Assembly: GCA_019308525.1 (NCBI GenBank)
Contig: JAFDIC010000226.1
Location: 1 to 6,648, forward strand
Direction of reading: 5' to 3'
DNA from: Deltaproteobacteria bacterium
GTDB lineage: Bacteria; Desulfobacterota; DSM-4660; Desulfatiglandales; HGW-15
Length of the DNA: 6,648 bases
Below the pieces are notes generated by a model. The model did no database searches, was not told the DNA's origin, and saw nothing but the letters and a program-made list of their open reading frames with translations. The position numbers were made by a program, and so were the translations under genes. Within the stretch, counting starts at the first letter, position 1. Each line of letters starts with the position of its first letter. This document shows positions 1 to 6,540 of the stretch, piece after piece.

Positions 1-36
1 CGCCTTGACGGAGAGATGAAGTTTTTGCCAAGCCAT
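1..36 (-). CDS. Possible start of a downstream gene, truncated by the window edge
   Basis: On the minus strand an ATG overlaps the stop of the metallo-hydrolase gene by one base (TGATG, positions 38-34). It opens a frame of 12 codons (MAWQKLHLSVKA) that is still open at the window edge. Such stop-start overlap is typical of translationally coupled operon genes, and the two genes upstream are coupled in the same way. Against it, there is no clear Shine-Dalgarno sequence just upstream and 12 codons are too few to identify a family. It could be a chance open frame. No function is proposed. Confidence 0.3.
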   Translation of the reverse strand, partial: MAWQKLHLSVKA

Positions 37-995
37 CAAACAAGGGTGTACTTTGACCCGACACTGTTCAAGATAAAAGCATCGGGGAATGCCTCCGAAA
101 GGCGATTGATGGCCTCCCAGCCCGTACAGTGCATGGGAACGAGGACCTTGGGTTCGAGCTTCTCCAGCTCCTCGATTGTCCTCCCGATTATCGGCTCGTA
201 ATCGGGTCCTGAGAGGTGAAAGCCTCCAATGATCCCGTAGATATCCTTCACCCCCGTCACCTCCATTGCATAGAGCACGGTATTGATTATCCCCGCATGG
301 CTGCACCCGGATATGATAACCAGACCTTTTCCCTTCAACCGGACTGCTAGGGCCTGGTCCTCGGCAATGACATCCTTCTCCAATTTCCCTCCCCTCTCCA
401 CGTAGGCGTTCAGGAGCCCTTTCTCAAAGTCTGTTCGGCGTGTTATTCCGCCCGTTATCAGGACGGTGTCATCCTCTATGAGGATGGGCCCCTCGGTCTC
501 GTGGAGATTTGTGTTTCTCCTCTCCAGTTCATCCCTCACGAGGGTCCTGGGAAAGCGGAGCATTCTCCCGTTCTTCAAGGCCTTGTACCTTGGAAAATGG
601 AACGCGGCGGGGTGGAGAAAAAGGTCCATGGGGCGAGAAATTCGATTCAGGATCGGAATGAGCGCCCCTGTATGGTCCATGTGGGCGTGACTCATCACGA
701 TTGCATCTATCTCCCCCAGCTCGATCCCGAGCCTCTCCGCGTTGTGCAATACGCCCTCTCTCGTGTACCCGGTGTCAAAGAGTAGGGTGTGTTTCATGTG
801 GTCCTTGTAGACACTGACCAGGAGTGAGAGGCCGTGTTCTGCGACGAAGGTGTCAAGGGGGATTTCATCTCCCTCTGAGAGGGGAGGGCGGGTCACCGTC
901 TCATTGCCTGCCAGCAAGACGTCCACGTAGTTGTCCATGAGGGTGAGAATATCTACCCTGTCGACTTCCTTCAGGGGCAACCTTGATATGCTCAT
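36..995 (-). CDS. Metallo-beta-lactamase-fold metal-dependent hydrolase, COG1237 type
   Basis: A 319-residue protein of the metallo-beta-lactamase fold, predicted cytoplasmic because no signal peptide or membrane segment is visible. The metal-binding signature is SHAHMDH at residues 102-108 (H103, H105, D107, H108). The fold is further supported by FDTG at 73-76, GCSHAG with H233, GGFH at 257-260 and MHCTG with H289. This motif set matches the COG1237 group, often annotated as 7,8-dihydropterin-6-yl-methyl-4-(beta-D-ribofuranosyl)aminobenzene-5'-phosphate synthase after the archaeal enzyme. In bacteria the real substrate is generally unknown, so I would not transfer the pterin function. The ATG at 995 is chosen over an upstream one at 1037 because it has GGAGG eight bases upstream and shares a base with the coaE stop. 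The 14 extra residues from 1037 look non-coding. It is cotranscribed with coaE; a metabolic link to CoA is not shown. Confidence 0.9.
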   Translation of the reverse strand: MSISRLPLKEVDRVDILTLMDNYVDVLLAGNETVTRPPLSEGDEIPLDTFVAEHGLSLLVSVYKDHMKHTLLFDTGYTREGVLHNAERLGIELGEIDAIVMSHAHMDHTGALIPILNRISRPMDLFLHPAAFHFPRYKALKNGRMLRFPRTLVRDELERRNTNLHETEGPILIEDDTVLITGGITRRTDFEKGLLNAYVERGGKLEKDVIAEDQALAVRLKGKGLVIISGCSHAGIINTVLYAMEVTGVKDIYGIIGGFHLSGPDYEPIIGRTIEELEKLEPKVLVPMHCTGWEAINRLSEAFPDAFILNSVGSKYTLV

Positions 996-1642
996 TACTT
1001 TGACCTCCCTTGTTGTATGTCCTTCAATTCCCTCCAAAGGTCCTCGACCTGGGTCCTGGTTTCATCAAGGGTCCCGTCATTGTAAATGACAAAGTCCGCG
1101 TATTTCAACTTTTCATCTATGGGCAGTTGAGCCTCCAGGATCCGTTCTGCCTGTGTCCTCTCGATGCCGTCCCTTCTCATGAGCCTCTCTATCTGTACCT
1201 CCCCGGGGGCATAGACCAAAACCACCTTGTCAAACTGGTTCTGGGAACCAATCTCTATGAGTAGCGGGACAACCACCTGGATAATCGCATCTGGATTGTT
1301 TCTTGCGATCCTGTCAACATGCCCTGCCATCTCCTCCAGGATGAAGGGATGGGTGAAACTCTCAAGCCTCTTTCTCTTTGCCTCGTCATTGAACACTATG
1401 GAAGATAATCTCTTCCTGTCTATCGAACCATCTTCCTTGAGCACGCTGTCGCCAAAGTAGCCCACGATTTGCTTCCACGCTGGCCGACCCGGCTCGACCA
1501 CCTCCCTGGCAATAATGTCCACATCGACAAGGGGAGCGCCCATTTCTTCCAGCATCTCTGCCACCGTGCTCTTGCCGGTGGCGATTCCCCCCGTGACCCC
1601 CAGCAAGAGGCACCTATCCTTTCTATCCAAAACCCTCACCAC
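995..1642 (-). CDS. coaE: Dephospho-CoA kinase
   Basis: CoaE phosphorylates the 3'-hydroxyl of dephospho-CoA with ATP, the last step of coenzyme A synthesis, in the cytoplasm. The 215-residue length is usual for the family. Visible landmarks are the P-loop GGIATGKST (residues 18-26), the VDVD substrate-side acidic motif (39-42), FTHP with H98, VPLLIE (125-130, usually VPLLFE), the arginine-rich lid RLMRRD (153-158), the AQLP segment (171-174) and the YNDGT C-terminal motif (187-191). The start is a GTG, the first of two in tandem (1642 and 1639). AAGGAG at 1658-1653 lies 10 bases upstream of the first, and the second would lose only one residue. It heads the minus-strand operon, with its TAA overlapping the next ATG, and is divergent from the nuclease-helicase gene about 100 bp away. 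Confidence 0.96.
   Translation of the reverse strand: MVRVLDRKDRCLLLGVTGGIATGKSTVAEMLEEMGAPLVDVDIIAREVVEPGRPAWKQIVGYFGDSVLKEDGSIDRKRLSSIVFNDEAKRKRLESFTHPFILEEMAGHVDRIARNNPDAIIQVVVPLLIEIGSQNQFDKVVLVYAPGEVQIERLMRRDGIERTQAERILEAQLPIDEKLKYADFVIYNDGTLDETRTQVEDLWRELKDIQQGRSK
1004..1008 (-). promoter_or_regulatory. Ribosome binding site that fixes the metallo-hydrolase start
   Basis: Minus-strand GGAGG within AGGGAGG, eight bases before the ATG at 995. It lies inside the end of coaE, so translation of the hydrolase can start independently as well as by coupling at the TAATG overlap. It decides against the upstream ATG at 1037. Confidence 0.75.
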
Positions 1643-1683
1643 AAGTCTACAGCTCCTTCAAGATAAACCCACTATGTTTCTTT

Positions 1684-1689
1684 ATCATA
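1684..1689 (-). promoter_or_regulatory. Candidate -10 box for the coaE operon
   Basis: The 97-bp gap between the divergent starts is more AT-rich than the genes around it. On the minus strand it contains TATGAT, one base from the TATAAT consensus, placed to give a leader of about 35 bases before the coaE GTG. The hexamer 17 bases further upstream (TTAATT) matches the -35 consensus poorly. I see no equally good plus-strand promoter for the nuclease-helicase gene. This is a pattern match only. Confidence 0.3.
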
Positions 1690-1739
1690 TCAAGTCTCTC
1701 CGGGCAAATTAATGTTGCTCAGCCCCCTGCCTGGAGACT

Positions 1740-4700
1740 ATGCCATTGACAACATACCCCTCTTGGTCCATATTCACCCCTATGAGATTCATCGCCGACC
1801 TTCACATACATTCCCATTACTCGCGCGCCACGTCCAGGGACCTGGACCCGGAGCACATCGCCGTCTGGGCCAAGAAGAAAGGCATAACCGTCGTCGGTAC
1901 GGGCGATTTCACCCATCCTGGCTGGATCAAAGAACTCCGGGAAAAACTGGTGCAGGCAGAACCCGGGCTCCACCGGCTCAAACCGGACCTGGAATCTGAT
2001 GCGCAAAAAAAGGTCCCTGGCTCGTGCCTCATCCAAACTCGATTCCTGCTCTCGGGAGAGATCAGTTGCATCTACAAGAGGGGCGGTAAGACCAGAAAGA
2101 TCCATCACCTACTCCTTTTTCCCGACTTCCTCTCCGTCGAAAGATTCAACCAGCGCCTGGAGCGCATCGGAAACATAAAATCCGACGGCAGACCCATCCT
2201 CGGCCTGGACTCGAGAGACCTGCTCGAGACCGCCCTTGAGGTAAGCGAAAAGGCCTTTCTGATTCCAGCCCATGTCTGGACACCCTGGTTCTCCCTGTTT
2301 GGATCTAAGTCCGGGTTTGATACCATAGAAGAGTGCTTTGGTGACCTTACCGCCCACATTCATGCCCTTGAAACGGGGCTCTCTTCAGACCCGCCCATGA
2401 ACCGCCTCCTGTCTTCCTTGGACAGGTTCCTCCTGGTGTCAAACTCTGACGCCCATTCCCCGTCCAAGCTCGGAAGAGAGGCCAACATCTTTGACACGGA
2501 CCTGGACTATGATCACATCCTGGGGGCCATGATCTCCCAGGCCGGATTCGAAGGCACCATTGAATTTTTCCCGGAAGAGGGGAAATGCCATTTTGACGGG
2601 CACAGAAAGTGCTCTGTCAGGCTTCATCCCAGGGAGACCAGGAGGCATGAGGGCATATGCCCTGTCTGCGGCAAACCCTTGACAGTCGGTGTCTTCAACA
2701 GGGTGGGGGAGCTTGCCGACCGGGAAGACCCTCGTATTTCCAAGGCCTTTTTCAGCCTTATTCCCCTGACTGAAATCCTGTCGGAGATTTACGACTGCGG
2801 ACCTTCCACGAAAAGAGTAACTACTGTTTACGAAGATCTCCTTGCGGGGATAGGCCCTGAGCTCTTCATTCTGATGGATGCCCCCTTAGGTGATATTGAG
2901 TCCCACGGCGGAATGCTCCTTGCCAAGGCCATTGAAAGGATGCGTCACTCCCGGGTCATAAAAGAAGAGGGCTATGACGGTGAATACGGGGTCATACGCC
3001 TCTTTGACAAGCATGAGAAGGCTGAGTTGATGGGCCAGGAGACCCTGTTTCAAGGTGCGAGAAACGCAACACCAAGACGCAAGGTCAGGGAGGGAAACAG
3101 GGTTGGTGCTGAACAGCGCAGGCTCCCGACGATAAGACCGGGGGACACAGAAAGCAAGGAACCCTTGACGGATCCAGGCCCCCCGGATCCCATCCTGGAC
3201 CCACTGAACCAGGCCCAGCGGGATGCCGTTCTCTTTCGTGGCAGACACCTTATCATCCTTGCAGGCCCCGGAACCGGGAAGACCATGACCTTGACACACA
3301 GGATCGCGCACCTGATTCAGCAGGGGGATGCAGAGGCAGGCCAAATCCTGGCCCTTACCTTCACGAACAAGGCCGCAAGGGAAATGAGGGAAAGGATTGC
3401 CACCCTCTTTCATGAGTCTGCGCTCCAGGGGATGGGTAAGGGGCATATTCCATCCAACATAATGACCTTTCACGGATTTTGCCTCCAGGTGCTCCGCCGG
3501 GAGGCCGGTTTGCTCGATCTCCCCCCGGAATTCACTATCTGCTCCGAGCACGACATCCAAGATGTTGCAAGAGAAGCCCTATCCCAGTCTTCAAGGAGCG
3601 GGAGGGACCTATCCAGACTCGTGAAGGCCATACCGAGGTTGAAAAGGGCACTGGTCCAAAAGGGGGAGGGGGAATGCACTGATAAAGATCTCCTGCCTCT
3701 CCTTGAGAGGTACAATCACATGCTGAGGGCCAATTCAATGCTCGACCTGGATGACCTTGAGGTGGAAACGTTGAGGCTCCTCAAGGATTATCCCGATATC
3801 TCCCGCAAATACGCCGAATGCTTTCCCTGGATATTTGTGGATGAGTACCAGGATACAAACCCGGTCCAGGTGGACATACTGAAACATCTGGTCAACGCTT
3901 CCTCCGCTGGACTCAATGACCCTCAAGAGAGGCGAGCACATTCTCCCTCGCCATGCTCTGCGGTATTGTGTGCCATTGGAGACCCCGACCAGGCCATTTA
4001 CGGATTCCGCGGCGCTGATAGAGATAGTTTTTTGCGCTTTGAAACAGACTTCCCCGGCAGCAAAAAGATCATCCTTGACAGGAACTACCGGTCCACTCAA
4101 GTGATACTGTCCTCCTCCGCAGCCCTCATGGAAAAAGATTCTCCCTTGGAGGGTACGCAGGGCCCTGGAGTTCCCGTTTCCCTGGCGGAATGCCGTACCG
4201 CCGCAGAAGAGGCCGAGATGATCGTGGAGCAAGTCGAGAAGCTCCTGGGGGGAACTACTTACTTCTCTATTGACAGCGGCAGGGTAGCCTCCCATGAAGA
4301 TGGTGAAGATCTTGGCTTTGGGGACCTCGCAGTGCTGTACAGGCTCAATTTTCAAGGAGATGAGCTGGAAGAGGCCTTCTCCCGATCCGGTATCCCCTAT
4401 GTCAGGTCCGGAGAGAAACCCCTGGTCCTTCGCTCTCCTGTTAATATCATCTGGCGATTTCTCCGGCTCATCGCCGACAAAAACACGCCTCACCATGTCA
4501 GGGCTTACTTGAGGTCCCTTGAAGAACATGACGTTACCAGCCCCCTGGGCAAGGTTCTCAAGGGACATAAAGAACTGCGGTTCGTCGCACGAGAGATAAC
4601 GGAATTGAGGAAACAGTGTGATGGAAGTGCCGGAGTCCCGGATTGGATCAGGTTCGCCCTGGAATACCACAGACTCGGCACCCTGTCCGGGGAGGCAGAG

Positions 4701-5138
4701 GAATCCCTGGGCCGCCTCATGAAGATGGCCGAAAACCTGCCTGGAGGCCTGGCTACCTTTCTTGATACCCTCTCACTTGACCGGGGGATAGACCATACCA
4801 TCCTTGGCGGGGACAGGGTCGCCCTGATGTCACTCCATGCCTCCAAGGGCCTGGAATGGCAGGTGGTCTTCATCACTGGATGTGAAAGCGGCATCATCCC
4901 CTGTACTCTCTTCGGGGAACGAGACATCGAGGAAGAGAGAAGACTCCTCTACGTGGGCATGACAAGGGCACGGAACCGGCTGATAATAACCCGGTCTCAC
5001 AGCCGGTCTCTCAACGGAAAGCTTCGGGCCATGAAGCCGTCGCCCTTCCTCCAGTTCGTCCCGGAGGATCTGTGCGCACCCCTTGAGCGGGCGCCCTGGA
5101 AGCGGAAGAAGGCCCACCAACAACTGAAACTATTCTAA
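1740..5138 (+). CDS. Fused EndoQ-like PHP endonuclease and UvrD/PcrA-type DNA helicase
   Basis: A single 1132-residue open frame joins two DNA-processing enzymes. Residues 15-422 form a PHP-fold nuclease of the TIGR00375/EndoQ type. EndoQ enzymes cut the strand 5' of uracil, hypoxanthine and similar deaminated bases. Residues 423-488 are a charged, Pro/Arg-rich linker. Residues 489-1110 are a complete superfamily 1A helicase, a family that uses ATP to move 3' to 5'. All its motifs are present, so both halves should be active. Helicase length is close to normal, but the C-terminal Tudor-like tail of PcrA/UvrD is absent and the protein ends in QLKLF. The start is uncertain. ATG 1740 has GGAG only three bases away, TTG 1746 is nine bases from the same GGAG, and ATG 1782 (MRFIADLHIHSH) lacks a visible site but is where family members normally begin, so 1782 may be the true N-terminus. 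Residue numbers here count from 1740. The gene stands alone, divergent from coaE. The deamination-repair role is inferred from the families. Confidence 0.93.
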   Translation: MPLTTYPSWSIFTPMRFIADLHIHSHYSRATSRDLDPEHIAVWAKKKGITVVGTGDFTHPGWIKELREKLVQAEPGLHRLKPDLESDAQKKVPGSCLIQTRFLLSGEISCIYKRGGKTRKIHHLLLFPDFLSVERFNQRLERIGNIKSDGRPILGLDSRDLLETALEVSEKAFLIPAHVWTPWFSLFGSKSGFDTIEECFGDLTAHIHALETGLSSDPPMNRLLSSLDRFLLVSNSDAHSPSKLGREANIFDTDLDYDHILGAMISQAGFEGTIEFFPEEGKCHFDGHRKCSVRLHPRETRRHEGICPVCGKPLTVGVFNRVGELADREDPRISKAFFSLIPLTEILSEIYDCGPSTKRVTTVYEDLLAGIGPELFILMDAPLGDIESHGGMLLAKAIERMRHSRVIKEEGYDGEYGVIRLFDKHEKAELMGQETLFQGARNATPRRKVREGNRVGAEQRRLPTIRPGDTESKEPLTDPGPPDPILDPLNQAQRDAVLFRGRHLIILAGPGTGKTMTLTHRIAHLIQQGDAEAGQILALTFTNKAAREMRERIATLFHESALQGMGKGHIPSNIMTFHGFCLQVLRREAGLLDLPPEFTICSEHDIQDVAREALSQSSRSGRDLSRLVKAIPRLKRALVQKGEGECTDKDLLPLLERYNHMLRANSMLDLDDLEVETLRLLKDYPDISRKYAECFPWIFVDEYQDTNPVQVDILKHLVNASSAGLNDPQERRAHSPSPCSAVLCAIGDPDQAIYGFRGADRDSFLRFETDFPGSKKIILDRNYRSTQVILSSSAALMEKDSPLEGTQGPGVPVSLAECRTAAEEAEMIVEQVEKLLGGTTYFSIDSGRVASHEDGEDLGFGDLAVLYRLNFQGDELEEAFSRSGIPYVRSGEKPLVLRSPVNIIWRFLRLIADKNTPHHVRAYLRSLEEHDVTSPLGKVLKGHKELRFVAREITELRKQCDGSAGVPDWIRFALEYHRLGTLSGEAEESLGRLMKMAENLPGGLATFLDTLSLDRGIDHTILGGDRVALMSLHASKGLEWQVVFITGCESGIIPCTLFGERDIEEERRLLYVGMTRARNRLIITRSHSRSLNGKLRAMKPSPFLQFVPEDLCAPLERAPWKRKKAHQQLKLF
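1782..3005 (+). other. PHP/EndoQ-like endonuclease module (residues 15-422)
   Basis: PHP metal-ligand motifs appear in the expected order: DLHIHSHYS with D20, H22, H24 and H26; GTGDFTHP with D56 and H59; SGEIS with E107; HH at 122-123; PAHVWTPW with H178; and SNSDAH with D237 and H239. These are the usual ligands of the trinuclear metal centre of PHP phosphoesterases. A zinc-site candidate follows with C283, C291, C307 and C310 (the last two as CPVCGKPLT). The module closes with the family-typical GYDGEYG at 411-417. The presence of both the cysteine region and this closing segment separates it from the PHP domains of DNA polymerase III, PolX and histidinol phosphatase. Confidence 0.85.
3036..3050 (+). 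other. Candidate internal sliding-clamp binding motif QETLF (residues 433-437)
   Basis: GQETLF lies 16 residues after the conserved end of the nuclease module, at the start of an apparently disordered linker. It fits the relaxed bacterial beta-clamp binding pattern QxxLF. Archaeal EndoQ is known to work with PCNA, so a clamp tether at the end of the nuclease half would parallel that. Short motifs arise by chance, and no binding evidence is visible here. Confidence 0.45.
3204..5069 (+). other. SF1A UvrD/PcrA-like helicase module (residues 489-1110)
   Basis: The helicase motifs run in order: Q-motif LNQAQRDAV (489-497); Walker A AGPGTGKT (508-515) with K514; motif Ia LTFTNKAA (539-546); TFHGF (576-580); Walker B VDEYQDTNPVQ (700-710) with D701 and E702; motif III GDPDQAIYGFRGA (747-759); motif IV LDRNYRS (779-785) with R784; motif V SLHASKGLEW (1031-1040); and motif VI LLYVGMTRAR (1069-1078). 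The NPVQ-type motif II and MTRAR motif VI point to UvrD/PcrA/Rep rather than RecB or AddA. The span between motifs IV and V (domain 2B region) is somewhat shorter than in PcrA. Confidence 0.93.
5121..5135 (+). other. Candidate C-terminal sliding-clamp binding motif QLKLF (residues 1128-1132)
   Basis: The protein ends KRKKAHQQLKLF and then stops. QLKLF differs from the bacterial beta-clamp consensus QL[S/D]LF at the third position only. It sits at the extreme C-terminus behind a basic, probably unstructured stretch, the usual placement for such tails in clamp-binding repair and replication proteins. It replaces the Tudor-like tail that PcrA/UvrD normally carry after motif VI. Confidence 0.6.
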
Positions 5139-5291
5139 CCTACGAAAAGGAAAAGGGGACCTGGGTTGCAAAGCAAAGAATTTCCCCACGGGCACTTTCA
5201 AGGCCGTCCACAAAAAGAACTTTCATTCAGAAATCATGGGAACCCTGCTCAAGCTCGATCGGTCTTTCCACGACCTTTCCAGTGGATCTGT

Positions 5292-5296
5292 GGGAG
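5292..5296 (+). promoter_or_regulatory. Ribosome binding site deciding the GTG start of the transporter
   Basis: GGGAG followed by the A-rich spacer AAAAATA (seven bases) and GTG at 5304. This is better placed than anything before the in-frame upstream TTG at 5166, and it puts the start directly before the first membrane helix. Confidence 0.7.
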
Positions 5297-5303
5297 AAAA
5301 ATA

Positions 5304-6527
5304 GTGCCTATCTACTACGGCTGGTGGATAGTCCTTGCCTGCTTCCTGTTCGGCTTCTATGTAAGCGGCACTATAATGACGGGTTTTACGGCCTTCTTCG
5401 AGCCCATCTTTGAAGAATTCGGCTGGAGTTACACTCAGATTTCCCTGGGAGCATCCCTGCGGGGCCTGGAGCTCGGTCTCTTTGCTCCTGTAGTAGGTCT
5501 CCTCGTGGATCGCTTTGGCCCAAGAAGGCTGCTCTTCCCAGGGAGCCTTTTCATAGGCGCCGGATTTTTTCTCCTGGCCAAGACAACAAATCTCACCATG
5601 TTTTACGGGGCCTTTCTGGTCCTTGGCCTGGGGGCCAGCGCCTGTACCGCAACGGTTCTCACTACCGCAGTTGCCAACTGGTTCGAAAGAGACGTAGGCA
5701 AGGCCCTTGGAATAATGAATACAGGTATCGGCGCGGGGGGAATCCTCCTTCCCATTGTTACCATCCTGATTGATTCCTTCCAGTGGAGGACCGCCTTCGT
5801 GATCCTTGGAACCGGTATGCTTGTTCTTGGCATACCCCTTTCTCTTGTAGTTCGTCACAGACCTGAAAAGTATGGATACCTGCCGGACGGGAGATCCGCT
5901 ACGGGAGCACAAAGAGCTATTCTACAAGAGGAGACGGCAATCGACCTTAAGACCGCCCTTCGAACAAGGGTTTTCTGGTACCTGAGTATCTCGGAGATGA
6001 TTCGCCTCATGACTCTCTCCGCCTTGACCACCCATATCATGCCTTACCTGAGCACCATAGGTATCAGCAGGAAGAAAGCCACCTTTCTTGGAGCCTCCAT
6101 TCCCTTGCTCAGTATCCTCTGGAGGTTCTCTTTTGGATGGCTGGGAGACCTATTGAACAAGTTCTATGTTATGGCAGCACTATATTCCCTCGGCGCCATC
6201 GCCATACTCCTCCTGGCCCACGCAGACAGGGGTTGGCCCTTGTACCTCTTCTTGCTATTTTTCCCCCTCTCATGGGGCGCCCCCCCTTTAAGGGGAGCGA
6301 TCCTGAGAGAGAGCTTTGGCAGGCTTGCTTTGGGCTCTATACTGGGGGTGTTGGGAGGGATTGTAACCTTTGCAAGAATTGTCGGCCCCACCCTGGCGGG
6401 TTGGACCTATGACACCTTTGGAACTTACTATCCGGCCTGGCTTTTCTTTGCAGCCACATTTGCCGTTTCCGTATCCTTGATGTTTTCACTCGCACGCCGC
6501 AAATCTCTCGGGGACGTTCATTCATAA
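5304..6527 (+). CDS. Major facilitator superfamily transporter, 12 TM, OFA/monocarboxylate-like
   Basis: A 407-residue inner-membrane secondary carrier. About twelve hydrophobic segments are visible, roughly at residues 6-28, 46-67, 76-94, 99-123, 141-157, 163-183, 223-249, 259-284, 287-305, 312-331, 341-370 and 376-397, with the central cytoplasmic loop at 184-222. MFS motif A is present between helices 2 and 3 as GLLVDRFGPRR (65-75), with a weaker counterpart GWLGDLLNK (278-286) in the second half. The opening YYGWW and the loop RHRPEKYGYLPDG (184-196) resemble carriers related to the oxalate/formate antiporter and monocarboxylate groups, so a small organic acid is a plausible cargo. Substrate and direction cannot be read from sequence. 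GTG 5304 is preferred to TTG 5166: the extra 46 residues are polar and unlike an MFS N-terminus. It lies 165 bp after the helicase gene with no clear terminator between, so read-through is possible, but a functional link is not implied. Confidence 0.9.
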   Translation: MPIYYGWWIVLACFLFGFYVSGTIMTGFTAFFEPIFEEFGWSYTQISLGASLRGLELGLFAPVVGLLVDRFGPRRLLFPGSLFIGAGFFLLAKTTNLTMFYGAFLVLGLGASACTATVLTTAVANWFERDVGKALGIMNTGIGAGGILLPIVTILIDSFQWRTAFVILGTGMLVLGIPLSLVVRHRPEKYGYLPDGRSATGAQRAILQEETAIDLKTALRTRVFWYLSISEMIRLMTLSALTTHIMPYLSTIGISRKKATFLGASIPLLSILWRFSFGWLGDLLNKFYVMAALYSLGAIAILLLAHADRGWPLYLFLLFFPLSWGAPPLRGAILRESFGRLALGSILGVLGGIVTFARIVGPTLAGWTYDTFGTYYPAWLFFAATFAVSVSLMFSLARRKSLGDVHS

Positions 6528-6540
6528 TTCGGTAATTATG
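6523..6540 (+). repeat. Short perfect inverted repeat over the transporter stop codon
   Basis: CATAATT, a four-base loop CGGT, then AATTATG: seven perfectly paired bases overlapping the TAA stop. The stem is AT-rich and not followed by a T-run, so it is a poor intrinsic terminator on the plus strand. It could be a weak mRNA 3'-end structure, a small operator or chance. Confidence 0.35.

Noticed and set aside
2886..3560. A 224-codon minus-strand open frame across the nuclease-helicase junction
   Set aside because: Antisense to the linker, Walker A and motif Ia of the real gene, with no family-like sequence of its own.
3735..4670. A 311-codon open frame on the minus strand inside the helicase half
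   Set aside because: It lies antisense to conserved helicase motifs II-IV and beyond; its translation shows no recognisable motif and it is a by-product of the GC-rich codon pattern of the real gene.
5166..5303. 46-residue N-terminal extension of the transporter from a TTG start
   Set aside because: The extension is polar and unlike MFS N-termini, whereas the GTG at 5304 has GGGAG seven bases upstream and precedes the first helix directly.
5139..5303. Possible terminator between the helicase and transporter genes
   Set aside because: Only a four-base-pair arm (GGTC/GACC) with a seven-base loop is visible and there is no T-run after it.
5223..5912. A 229-codon minus-strand open frame inside the transporter
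   Set aside because: Very polar translation antisense to transmembrane segments, which is the expected complement of hydrophobic codons.
6280..6298. A run of seven C bases and a CCCCTT/AAGGGG inverted repeat in the transporter, as a possible frameshift or slippage site
   Set aside because: The reading frame is intact across it and the protein keeps a normal MFS helix 10-11 pattern, so there is no sign of a frameshift.
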